From NCBI RefSeq assembly GCF_900167915.1, contig NZ_FUYM01000004.1:476186-540185 (forward strand): a stretch of 64,000 nucleotides of DNA. The letters are read 5' to 3'. This document shows, in pieces, positions 33,649 through 41,334 of the stretch (its first letter is position 1; the number at the start of each line of letters is the position of its first letter). The notes under the pieces are model-generated. The model made no database searches and was not told the origin of the DNA. It saw only the letters and a list, made by a program, of their open reading frames with translations. Position numbers and translations under genes: made by a program. The DNA comes from Rhizorhabdus histidinilytica (GTDB taxonomy: Bacteria; Pseudomonadota; Alphaproteobacteria; Sphingomonadales; Sphingomonadaceae).

Positions 33649-36007
33649 GGCGGACGTCGCCAACATCCGGCCGCAGTCGATCGGCACATCGATCCCGCGC
33701 CGCGAAGATCCCGGTCTGCTGACCGGCCGCACCCCCTATATCGCCGACATCGCCCTGCCCGGCATGCTGCACGTCGCGATCCTGCGCAGCCCGGTGGCGC
33801 ATGGCCGCATCGTCGGGGTGGACCTGTCGGCCGCCCGCGCGATGCCGGGGGTCGAGCTGGCGTGGAGCGGGGCTGACGTCGCGCCGCGCTGCGCCGGGAT
33901 CATGGCCAGTCTCGACCAGAAGGGGTTCGTCGCCACGGTGCAACCCCTCCTTGCGCAGGAGGAGGTCTGCTTCATCGGCGAGGCGATAGCGGTGGTCGTC
34001 GCGACCTCCCGAGCCGAGGCCGAGGACGCGCTGGAGAAGATCGACATCGATGTCGAGGAGATCCCGGTCGTCGCCACGGTCGATGCGGCGATGACGACCG
34101 GCGTCCTCGCCAATGCCAAGGTGCCCGCCAACCTCGTCTATCGCTCCGATCGCGTCACGGACGACGTCTCGGATGCGTTCGGCGCGGCGGCCGTGGTGGT
34201 GGAAGGCTGCTTCCATACGCCGCGCGTCAGCGCCAGCCCGATGGAGACCCGGGGCTTCGTCGCGCGGCACGAATGGACCACGGGCCAGCTGACCTGCTGG
34301 GCCGCGACCCAGATGCCGAGCTTCATCAAGACGATGATCGCGATCCATCTCCAGTTCCCGGAGCAGCAGATCGAGGTCATCACGCCCCAGGTCGGCGGCG
34401 GCTTTGGGCAGAAGGCGCACCTCCATCCCGAGGAATTGCTGGTCTGCCTGCTGGCGATCGAGCTCGGCCGCCCGGTGCGGTGGATCGAGGACCGGCAGGA
34501 GAATCTGTTCCGCGCCACCCATGCCAAGCAGCAGGTCAACGAGATGGCGCTGGCCGTCGACCAGGAGGGCCGCTTCCTCGCCCTGCGCGACCGGGTGACC
34601 ACCGACGGCGGCGCCTATAACAGCCTGCCCTGGACGCATCTGGTCGAAGGACATTGCGGAATCCTGGTCGTCACCGATCCCTACCGGGTGCCGGCGCTCG
34701 CCGCCGAGACGATCTCGGTCGCCACCAACAAATGCCCGATCGGCGCCTATCGCGGCGTTGGCTTCTCCGCCCCCACGCTCGCGCGCGAGGTGCTGATCGA
34801 CCGGGCGGCCCGCGCGCTGGGCCTGTCGCCCTTCGAGATCCGCCGCCGCAACCTGATCCGGGAAGAAGACCTGCCCTACACGACCCGCGCGGGCCTGCGC
34901 ATCCGCGAAGGCAGCTTCCTCGCGACGGTCGACCGGCTCGAGGCGATGATCGGCTATGAGGCCTTTCGCGAGCGCCAGGAAAGCGCCCGGCGGGAGGGAC
35001 GCTATCTGGGGCTCGGCATCTCGATCTTCAGCGAGATCAGCGGGATCGGCACGCGCGCGCTGAACTTCCTCGATTTCCCGATCACTTCGCACGACACGGC
35101 GACGGTACGGGTCGAGCCCACCGGCAAGGTGACGGTGACGACCGGCATCGTCACCGCGGGGCAAGGGCATCTCACCACGCTCGCCCAGGTCGCCGCCGAT
35201 GCCTTCGGCGTGCCGGCCGAGGACGTCACCATCCTGTCGGGCAGCACCAGCCACGCCGTCGGTTTTGGGACGGTGGCGAGCCGCTCGGCGGTGTTCGGCG
35301 CGGGCACCATCGGTCGCGCCGCCGAGATGGTGCGCGCCAAGATGCGGGCGATCGCGGCCCGGCTGCTCCAGGCGGCACCCGAGGAGATCGAGCTGAGCGG
35401 GGGCATGGTCCATGTGCGCGACGATCCAGGCCGCGGCCTCCCCTTCGCCTCGGTTGCCGGCGCCGCCTATTTCGCCGAAGGCACCCACCCGGAGGATTTC
35501 GATCCGACGATGGAGGCGACCGCCGCCTTCGACCCGGCCGACATCGTACTGGCCAATGGCGGCCATGCGGCGATCGTCGAAGTCGACGTCGCCACCGGTC
35601 AGGTGCGGGTGGAGAAGATGTTCGCGGTCGAGGATTGCGGCCGGATGATCAATCCGATGATCGTCGAAGGGCAGATCCGCGGCGGCATGGCGCAGGCGGT
35701 CGGCATGGTCCTGCTCGAAGAGCTGATCTACGACGATAATGGCCAGCTCATCACCACAACCTTGCAGGACTATCTCCTGCCCACCGCACTCGATGTTCCC
35801 GACATCGAGATCGCGCATCTCGAGACGCCATCGACGCTCGTCCCCGGCGGAATCAAGGGGATGGGCGAGTCCGCGATGATTTCGGCGCCCGCCGCGGTGG
35901 CGGGGGCGGTCAACGATGCGCTGGCCTGCCTCGGCGTGACGATCGAGCAATTCCCGGCCTCGCCCCGCCGTGTCTTCGCGGCCGTCGCGCGGGCGGAACG
36001 GACATAA
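33638..36007 (+). CDS. qorL: Molybdenum hydroxylase catalytic subunit, QorL type
   Basis: A 789-residue molybdopterin-cytosine-dinucleotide-type catalytic subunit. It hydroxylates a carbon next to ring nitrogen with water-derived oxygen; quinoline C2 is the proposed site. The N-terminal aldehyde-oxidase a/b hammerhead domain starts GTSIPRREDPGLLTGRTPYI. VGGGFGQKAHLHPEE is the first cofactor loop and NKCPIGAYRGVGFSAP the active-site loop. The catalytic base is Glu744 in GGIKGMGESAMI. The AYRCSFR loop of form I CO dehydrogenase is absent, so it is not a CO dehydrogenase. It starts 11 bases inside the S subunit. The size fits the quinoline enzyme as I remember it. Cofactor-insertion genes (XdhC type) are not nearby. 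Confidence 0.85.
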   Translation: MATKADVANIRPQSIGTSIPRREDPGLLTGRTPYIADIALPGMLHVAILRSPVAHGRIVGVDLSAARAMPGVELAWSGADVAPRCAGIMASLDQKGFVATVQPLLAQEEVCFIGEAIAVVVATSRAEAEDALEKIDIDVEEIPVVATVDAAMTTGVLANAKVPANLVYRSDRVTDDVSDAFGAAAVVVEGCFHTPRVSASPMETRGFVARHEWTTGQLTCWAATQMPSFIKTMIAIHLQFPEQQIEVITPQVGGGFGQKAHLHPEELLVCLLAIELGRPVRWIEDRQENLFRATHAKQQVNEMALAVDQEGRFLALRDRVTTDGGAYNSLPWTHLVEGHCGILVVTDPYRVPALAAETISVATNKCPIGAYRGVGFSAPTLAREVLIDRAARALGLSPFEIRRRNLIREEDLPYTTRAGLRIREGSFLATVDRLEAMIGYEAFRERQESARREGRYLGLGISIFSEISGIGTRALNFLDFPITSHDTATVRVEPTGKVTVTTGIVTAGQGHLTTLAQVAADAFGVPAEDVTILSGSTSHAVGFGTVASRSAVFGAGTIGRAAEMVRAKMRAIAARLLQAAPEEIELSGGMVHVRDDPGRGLPFASVAGAAYFAEGTHPEDFDPTMEATAAFDPADIVLANGGHAAIVEVDVATGQVRVEKMFAVEDCGRMINPMIVEGQIRGGMAQAVGMVLLEELIYDDNGQLITTTLQDYLLPTALDVPDIEIAHLETPSTLVPGGIKGMGESAMISAPAAVAGAVNDALACLGVTIEQFPASPRRVFAAVARAERT

Positions 36008-36057
36008 CCGGATCATGAACCGCTCCGGGCGCGGCAGACAGGATTGAGGAGAACAGC

Positions 36058-36735
36058 ATGCGGTTCCAGTACAGCTTCCGGCTACCCGTTCCCGTCGAAC
36101 AGGCCTGGCCCATCCTGCTCGATCTGCGGCGGGTCGCCCCTTGCATGCCCGGGGCGGCGATCGAGAGCGTCGACGGAGACGATTATGTCGGCCGGATGAA
36201 GGTCAAGATCGGTCCGATCGAGATGGCCTATCGCGGCGATCTGCGCTTCCTCGAACGCGACGATGCGGCGCGGATCGTCAAGGTCGAGGGGATCGGCAAG
36301 GAAGTGCGCGGCGGCGGCGGTGCCAAGGCGCTCGTCACCATGCGGGCGGCGGCCGACGGTGCCGGCTCGATGATCTCGATCGACAGCGAATATTCGCTGA
36401 GCGGCAAGGCGGCCCAGTTCGGCACCGGCATGATCGACGAGATCGCGGGTAAGCTGATGAAGGAATTCGTCGCGCGGCTCGAGCGGCTGCTTCAGGCGCC
36501 AGCCGCTCCGCCACGCGCGCCCACCGCCGGCATGCCCATTGCCGGTATGGGCGGCGCGGCGCACCCCGCGCGGGCCGCCCCGGCGGGCGCCGACGCGGAT
36601 TTCACGGCGACGGACGACAATGAGGCCCTCGACCTGGTCGGGCTCGCCTGGGGACCGGTGCTGTCACGAGCGTTGCCGGTGGTTCATTTCGCGGTATCGG
36701 TCGCGACCTTGGCCTATCTGATCTTCTGGCGCTGA
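36058..36735 (+). CDS. CoxG-like SRPBCC protein with C-terminal membrane anchor
   Basis: A 225-residue protein: a SRPBCC/CoxG domain (1-150, MRFQYSFRLPVPVEQAWPIL, then GDDYVGRMKVKIGPIEMAYRG-type strands) followed by an Ala/Pro/Gly-rich linker (APPRAPTAGMPIAGMGGAAH) and one C-terminal transmembrane helix (VVHFAVSVATLAYLIFW). In CO dehydrogenase systems CoxG anchors the enzyme to the membrane; this protein probably does the same for the QorMSL-type enzyme, bringing its electrons to the respiratory chain. It lies 50 bases after the large subunit with a GAGGAG site and ends the plus-strand operon before the convergent regulator gene. Confidence 0.88.
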   Translation: MRFQYSFRLPVPVEQAWPILLDLRRVAPCMPGAAIESVDGDDYVGRMKVKIGPIEMAYRGDLRFLERDDAARIVKVEGIGKEVRGGGGAKALVTMRAAADGAGSMISIDSEYSLSGKAAQFGTGMIDEIAGKLMKEFVARLERLLQAPAAPPRAPTAGMPIAGMGGAAHPARAAPAGADADFTATDDNEALDLVGLAWGPVLSRALPVVHFAVSVATLAYLIFWR

Positions 36736-36742
36736 CGACGTC

Positions 36743-36774
36743 GCCCGGGCGGCGCTGGTTCACCGCCCTTGGGC
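36743..36774. terminator. Weak hairpin between convergent genes
   Basis: GCCCGGGCGG and CCGCCCTTGGGC pair with a two-base bulge around a ten-base loop, in the 63 bases between the CoxG-like gene and the convergent regulator. No T-run is present. It may be a modest shared terminator. Confidence 0.3.
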
Positions 36775-36798
36775 TTCGTCTGCGGAGCTGGCCTTCGA

Positions 36799-37407
36799 TC
36801 AGGCGTCCGAGTTCGGGGTGATGGTGGCGCTGTCGCGCGCCGCCTCTTCGTAGACGCCGGTCAGGATCGACAGGAAGCGGGCCATCGATTCGAGTTTCTC
36901 GGGAGCTTTCTGGATCTCCTGGAGCCGCTCGATCAGGATGTGCGCCTTGATGTCGTGATATTCGTCGGTGACCTTCTCGCCCAGCTCGGTCACCGTGTAA
37001 TTGAACTGGTTGCCCTTGCCGTCGCGCACCTTCTCCACCAGGCCGATCGATTCCAGCTTGCGCAAGCTGTACTGGATATTGGGAATGTCGTCGCGGTTGA
37101 TCAGTCGGGCGATCGTCGCGCTGTTCTTGGGCCTGTCCTGCATACGGATGACATGCAGGATGATATGCTCGGCGAATTTTATGTCACCACCAATGGTGAT
37201 CATGCCGGTCGTATAAACGAACCGAGTAAAAGCCTCATAAAACCGAATGAGAGACCATTCGAATTCCGTCGTTTTATATTCGAAGTCGTTCTTGGCCAGG
37301 TGCCAACCGCGATAATATTTGGGTTCCATTTCACCGTCCAGCATGGGTTGCGCGGCAGATTCCCCGGTCGATGCCGTCGTCCCTGAATAGCCTCTGGGCG
37401 GCTGCAT
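36799..37407 (-). CDS. MarR-like winged-helix regulator divergent from oxoO
   Basis: A 202-residue regulator. A winged helix-turn-helix lies in the middle: MQDRPKNSATIARLINRDDI, PNIQYSLRKLESIGLVEKVR, then the wing DGKGNQFNYTVTELGEKVTD, where the last part is the MarR signature region. An N-terminal helical segment (EFEWSLIRFYEAFTRFVYTT) and a C-terminal helix would make the dimer. Starts at 37407, 37344 and 37329 are all possible; the first is given. The gene is less GC-rich than its neighbours, hinting at different ancestry. It is divergent from the Rieske oxygenase, and an 18-base palindrome lies between, so it most likely senses a pathway compound and controls that promoter and perhaps itself. 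Confidence 0.85.
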   Translation of the reverse strand: MQPPRGYSGTTASTGESAAQPMLDGEMEPKYYRGWHLAKNDFEYKTTEFEWSLIRFYEAFTRFVYTTGMITIGGDIKFAEHIILHVIRMQDRPKNSATIARLINRDDIPNIQYSLRKLESIGLVEKVRDGKGNQFNYTVTELGEKVTDEYHDIKAHILIERLQEIQKAPEKLESMARFLSILTGVYEEAARDSATITPNSDA

Positions 37408-37442
37408 GACAATCCAGCTTTAAATCCATGTGAAAGATAATC

Positions 37443-37460
37443 GATTTTCAATCGAAAATC
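37443..37460. promoter_or_regulatory. Palindromic operator at the oxoO promoter
   Basis: GATTTTC and GAAAATC make perfect 7-base arms around AATC. Three bases further on, TTGACT (37463-37468) looks like a -35 box reading towards the Rieske gene; the -10 17 bases later (GATGCT) is poor. The palindrome lies 36 bases upstream of the regulator start and 98 upstream of oxoO, the expected place for binding by the divergent winged-helix protein. Confidence 0.55.
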
Positions 37461-37558
37461 TATTGACTAATCGTTGTGATTCGATGATGCTCATCCTCGT
37501 CACGGCGAAGGATCGCCTTGCGGTCCGGCGCGAGCGCCATCAGTCAGGGATTTGGGAA

Positions 37559-38902
37559 ATGAGCGATTTCGACGGTACGGTCGTGCGGCGACGGCGATCG
37601 GGCGAGGCAGGCGGGACGGCGGCGCGCGTCAACGATACGGGACTGCAGAGCCAGTATCAGCCGTACAAGGATGCGGCCTGGGGCTTCGTCAACCATTGGT
37701 ATCCCGCGCTGTTCAGCGAGGAACTGCCCGAGGATGCCGTCGAAGGCGTCCAGATCTGCGGCGTGCCGATCGTGCTGCGCCGGGCGGAAGGCAAGGTCTT
37801 CGCGCTCAAGGACCAGTGCGTCCATCGCGGCATCCGCCTGTCGGCCAAGCCGACCTGCTTCACCAAGGACAGCATCACCTGCTGGTATCATGGCTTCACC
37901 TTCGACCTGGCCGACGGCAAGCTCTCGACGATCGTCGCCAACCCCAGCGATCCACTGATCGGCACCACCGGCCTCACCGCCTATCCGGTCGAGGAAGTCG
38001 CCGGCATGATCTTCGTTTTCGTACGCGACGACGATTTCCCGATCGAGGACGTGCCGCCGCTGGCGGAGGACCTGCCCTTCCGCTTCCCGGAGAGCAGCGA
38101 GCGCTTCCCCCATCCCCTGTGGCCGGCGTCGCCGAGCCTGCTCGACGAGGGCGCGGTGGTGAAGGGCATGCACCGCACCGGCTATGCCGATTGGCGGATC
38201 GCCTGCGAGAACGGTTTCGACAATGCGCATATCCTCGTTCACAAGGACAATGCGATCGTCCATGCGCTCGACTGGACCCTGCCGCTGGGCATCCTCCCCA
38301 CCGCCGAGGATTGCATCGAGGTGGTCGAGGACGAGGGCGGCCCCAAGGGCCTGATGCAGTGGCTCTTCACCGACAAATGGGAGCCTGTGCTCGAGAATGA
38401 GCGGCTGGGCCTGAAGGTCGAGGGGCTCAAGAGCCGGACCTACCGCACCTCGGTGGTGCTGCCAGGCGTGCTGATGGTCGAAAATTGGCCCGAGGAGCAC
38501 GTCGTCCAGTACGAATGGTACGTCCCCATCACCAGCGACACCCATGAATATTGGGAAATCCTGGTGCGAATCTGCCCGACCGAGGAGGAGCGCAAGGCGT
38601 TCGATTACCGCTATCGCACCTTCTACAAGCCGCTCGCGCTCAACGGGTTCAACGACTGCGACGTCTATGCCCGCGAGGCGATGCACGACTTCTACGCCGA
38701 CGGTACCGGCTGGGACGACGAGCAGCTCGTGTCGACCGACGTGTCGCCGATCACCTGGCGCAAGGTCGCATCGCGGTGGAACCGCGGCATCGCCAAGCCC
38801 GGACGCGGCGTCGAGGGCGCGATCCCGACGACCAGCATCCGGATGCGCCGCGCGGCCGAGGGGGTTCCGCCCGGCTACAAGGTCGAGAAGATCGAGGACT
38901 GA
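37559..38902 (+). CDS. oxoO: 2-oxo-1,2-dihydroquinoline 8-monooxygenase, oxygenase component
   Basis: A 447-residue Rieske oxygenase without beta subunit, of the trimeric carbazole/2-oxoquinoline type. Rieske ligands are Cys87-x-His89 and Cys108-x2-His111 (ALKDQCVHRG, TCWYHGFTF). The iron site is GFDNAHILVHKDN with His224 and His228. From memory, the whole length and phrases such as NDTGLQSQYQPYKDAAWGF and LPGVLMVENWPEEHVVQYEW match OxoO of Pseudomonas putida 86 (about 446 residues, crystal structure known), which hydroxylates 2-oxo-1,2-dihydroquinoline at C8; I could not align them here. MSDFDGT begins at 37559 after GGGAA, and 43 upstream in-frame residues are rejected. It heads the second operon of the cluster, five bases before its reductase. 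Confidence 0.88.
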   Translation: MSDFDGTVVRRRRSGEAGGTAARVNDTGLQSQYQPYKDAAWGFVNHWYPALFSEELPEDAVEGVQICGVPIVLRRAEGKVFALKDQCVHRGIRLSAKPTCFTKDSITCWYHGFTFDLADGKLSTIVANPSDPLIGTTGLTAYPVEEVAGMIFVFVRDDDFPIEDVPPLAEDLPFRFPESSERFPHPLWPASPSLLDEGAVVKGMHRTGYADWRIACENGFDNAHILVHKDNAIVHALDWTLPLGILPTAEDCIEVVEDEGGPKGLMQWLFTDKWEPVLENERLGLKVEGLKSRTYRTSVVLPGVLMVENWPEEHVVQYEWYVPITSDTHEYWEILVRICPTEEERKAFDYRYRTFYKPLALNGFNDCDVYAREAMHDFYADGTGWDDEQLVSTDVSPITWRKVASRWNRGIAKPGRGVEGAIPTTSIRMRRAAEGVPPGYKVEKIED

Positions 38903-38907
38903 TCGGC

Positions 38908-39990
38908 ATGGCCGTTACAGCGCCTGCAGGCCCGCCGGCCGCCGCCACAGGATGCGACACGCGTCACATCGAGTTCCGCTACGCGGACGGAGCGCGCCGG
39001 ACGCTGGATGTCGATGCCGGGCGGCCGATCCTCGATGCCGCGCTCGCCGCCGATATCCCGCTGCTGCACCAGTGTCGCTCGGGAAGCTGCTCGAGCTGCG
39101 TCGCTCGCCTGGTGCAAGGGGAGACCCGCCAGCATGCGGGCGGCCGCTCGGCACTGCTGCGGAGCGAGCATGAGGCGGGGCTGCGCCTGCTCTGTCAGGC
39201 CGAGGCAGCCGCCGACTGCGTGTTCGACCTCGACTATGACAGCGCCGCCGGCGCCGGCCGGCCTCGCAAGGCCAGCGCCTTCGTCGACCGCGTCGAGCGG
39301 GTCGCGTCCAACGTCGTCCGGCTGCGGCTGGAACTGGCGGCGGACCATTGGGTCGATTTCCAGCCGGGCCAGTTCTTCCAGCTCCGCATCCCGGGCACCG
39401 ACATCGTCCGCAGCTATTCGCCCGCGAGCACGTCCGCGGCGCTGCCGGCGCTGGAATTCCTGATCCGCCTGCTGCCTGGCGGCGCCATGTCGCAATGGCT
39501 GGTCGAAAGCGCGCAGATCGACGACGTCGTCGAGATCGAGGGCGCCTTCGGGGCCTTCTTCCTGCGCGACAAGGTGCGGGCGCCGCATATCTTCGTCGCC
39601 GGCGGCACGGGGCTGGCGCCGATCCTCTCGATGCTCGACGCACTGCGCGCCCAGCCGGGGCGCAAGCCGCCCGCGCTGCTGAGCTTCGGCTGCACCGATC
39701 CCGCGGCGCTGTTCGGGCTGGACGAGATCGCGCTGCGCCGCACCTGGATGCCCAACCTCCAGGCGCGCATCTCGGTCGATCGCGACGCGGAGGGCGATCT
39801 GCTGCTGGGCACGCCGGTGGCCGCGCTTTCGCAGGCCGACGTCGGCCATCCCGACACCATCGCCTATCTGTGCGGCCCGCCGCCGATGGTCGAGGCCGCC
39901 CGCGCGCGGCTCGAAGCCTTCGGGGTCCGCCCGGCCAACATCCTGGCCGAGCAGTTCGTGGCCAGCACCGCGTCCGGAGAAGCGGCATGA
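38908..39990 (+). CDS. oxoR: Ferredoxin-NAD(P)H reductase of the 2-oxoquinoline oxygenase
   Basis: A 360-residue three-domain reductase that would feed NADH electrons to the Rieske oxygenase. A plant-type 2Fe-2S domain comes first (Cys56, Cys61, Cys64, Cys96 in HQCRSGSCSSC and LLCQAEA). Next is an FAD domain with RSYSPAST at the flavin, then an NAD domain with VAGGTGLAPILSML and LCGPPPMVEA. This order (FeS-FAD-NAD) is that of class IB reductases such as benzoate dioxygenase reductase. It starts five bases after oxoO and overlaps the next gene in ATGA. It may also serve the orphan Rieske oxygenase at 24317. The symbol is taken from the P. putida 86 system by context. Confidence 0.87.
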   Translation: MAVTAPAGPPAAATGCDTRHIEFRYADGARRTLDVDAGRPILDAALAADIPLLHQCRSGSCSSCVARLVQGETRQHAGGRSALLRSEHEAGLRLLCQAEAAADCVFDLDYDSAAGAGRPRKASAFVDRVERVASNVVRLRLELAADHWVDFQPGQFFQLRIPGTDIVRSYSPASTSAALPALEFLIRLLPGGAMSQWLVESAQIDDVVEIEGAFGAFFLRDKVRAPHIFVAGGTGLAPILSMLDALRAQPGRKPPALLSFGCTDPAALFGLDEIALRRTWMPNLQARISVDRDAEGDLLLGTPVAALSQADVGHPDTIAYLCGPPPMVEAARARLEAFGVRPANILAEQFVASTASGEAA

Positions 39991-41321
39991 CCATCACCAT
40001 TCCGGTGCCGTTCGGGGAGGAGCGCCAGCGCTGGCTCGACGCCACCGTCGCGCGGCTCGATCCGGCGCGGCTGCAACGACTGCTGTTCGGCCTCACCGAC
40101 ATCCACAGCCCGACCGGCGCCACCCGCGCGGCGAGCGAGTTCATGGCCTCCACGCTGCGCACGATCGGCATGGACGCGCGCTATCTGCCGATGAACGACC
40201 GCAGCGGCAACGTGCTGGCCGAGCGCCGGGGATCGGGCGGCGGCGCCGCGGTGATGCTCTACGCGCCGATCGACACCCATCTCGAAGGCAATGAGGACGA
40301 CCAGCCCTGGGTGGGGCCGCCCGGCTTCGTCGATCTCGCGCCCCGGGCGCAGGCCTCGGGCGATTGGGTCTATGGCCTCGGCGCGTCCAACCCGAAGGGC
40401 ATGATCGCCACCCTGGTCGAGGTCGCGACCGCGCTGATCGAGGCCGAGGTGCCGCTGGTCGGCGACCTGCTCGTCGGCCTCGCCGATGGCGGCATGCCGG
40501 TCAACATCGCCGCGCGCGACAATGCTGGCATGTCCAGCGGCGTGCACCATCTGCTCGCCCGCGGCGCGGCGGCGGACTTCGCGATCATCATGAAGCCGTG
40601 GAACTTCGTCTATCACGAGGAACCCGGCATGGGTTGGTTCAAGCTGCGGGTGCTGGGCAGCTACGGCTATGCCGGCGTGCCGCGCGGGACCCCGGGCTTC
40701 CGCAGCTCGATCCTCCCCGCCGCGCGCATCATCCCCGAGCTCGAACAATGGCTGATCGACTATGCCGACCGCAATATGTCGGGCGTGGTCAAGCCGCACG
40801 GCTGGATCGCCGGCATCCGTTCGGGCTCGGTCGAGCGGCCGTCCTTCCCGTCGGCGGTCACCGAGATATTCTTCGACGTGCGGATCAACCCGCGCACCAG
40901 CCCGGCCGAGGTGAAGGCACAGTTCGCGCGCTTCGTCGCGGACTGCCGCGCGCGGCATCCCGATATCGAGCTGGAATGGGAGATGTACGGATCGGTGCCG
41001 GGCGGCACCACCGACCCCGACAACTGGATCATCCAGTCGGCACGGCGCGGCTGGGAGGCCGTCGAGGGGCGGCCGCATCCCGAACCGGACCCGCTCGGCG
41101 GCCAGACAGACGGCGCGGCGCTGCGGCGTTTCGGCGTGCCGACCGCACGTATCGGATGGCCCTGGCCGGCGGCAGGATCGCCCGAACCGGTGGCGGAAGG
41201 GCTGGGCGGAATGGGGGCTACCTTCATCCCCGACCTGATGCCCTGCGCCCGCAAGATCGCCTACGCGCTGATCGATACGCTTACCCGGACCCGGGCCGAA
41301 CTGGGCTTGACCAAGCAATGA
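39987..41321 (+). CDS. M20-fold protein lacking metal ligands
   Basis: A 444-residue protein with the overall plan of M20 peptidases/deacylases (catalytic halves around a dimerisation domain at about 215-335), which use two zinc ions to cut amide bonds. Here the metal site is almost gone: the first His of HxD is Pro94 (YAPIDTH, only Asp96 remains), the bridging Asp is Asn135 (GASNPKG), the catalytic Glu-Glu is Asp167-Gly168 (LADGGMP), the next acidic ligand is Lys203 (IIMKPWN), and no C-terminal His motif is evident. The change is consistent across all positions while the frame is intact, so it is probably a selected metal-free protein: a different lyase/hydrolase, or a binding partner. It overlaps oxoR by four bases and so is coupled to ring hydroxylation. 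Confidence 0.8.
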   Translation: MTITIPVPFGEERQRWLDATVARLDPARLQRLLFGLTDIHSPTGATRAASEFMASTLRTIGMDARYLPMNDRSGNVLAERRGSGGGAAVMLYAPIDTHLEGNEDDQPWVGPPGFVDLAPRAQASGDWVYGLGASNPKGMIATLVEVATALIEAEVPLVGDLLVGLADGGMPVNIAARDNAGMSSGVHHLLARGAAADFAIIMKPWNFVYHEEPGMGWFKLRVLGSYGYAGVPRGTPGFRSSILPAARIIPELEQWLIDYADRNMSGVVKPHGWIAGIRSGSVERPSFPSAVTEIFFDVRINPRTSPAEVKAQFARFVADCRARHPDIELEWEMYGSVPGGTTDPDNWIIQSARRGWEAVEGRPHPEPDPLGGQTDGAALRRFGVPTARIGWPWPAAGSPEPVAEGLGGMGATFIPDLMPCARKIAYALIDTLTRTRAELGLTKQ

Positions 41322-41334
41322 GAGGGAGAGGCTG

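Noticed and set aside
33638..36007. Form I CO dehydrogenase large subunit
   Set aside because: The M-S-L order and CoxG neighbour fit, but the active-site loop reads GAYRGVGF, not the AYRCSFR loop with the selanyl cysteine, and the context is aromatic catabolism.
14704..36007. Nicotine degradation pathway
   Set aside because: Molybdenum hydroxylase, amine oxidase, semialdehyde dehydrogenase and amidase are all present, but they are in separate operons, the pyridine-ring dioxygenase is missing, and the OxoO/MhpB pair fits quinoline better.
33566..36016. An 816-residue open frame on the minus strand opposite the large hydroxylase subunit
   Set aside because: It is rich in Arg, Gly, Asp and His with no domain, and lies wholly antisense to a well-conserved gene; such mirrors are common in GC-rich DNA.
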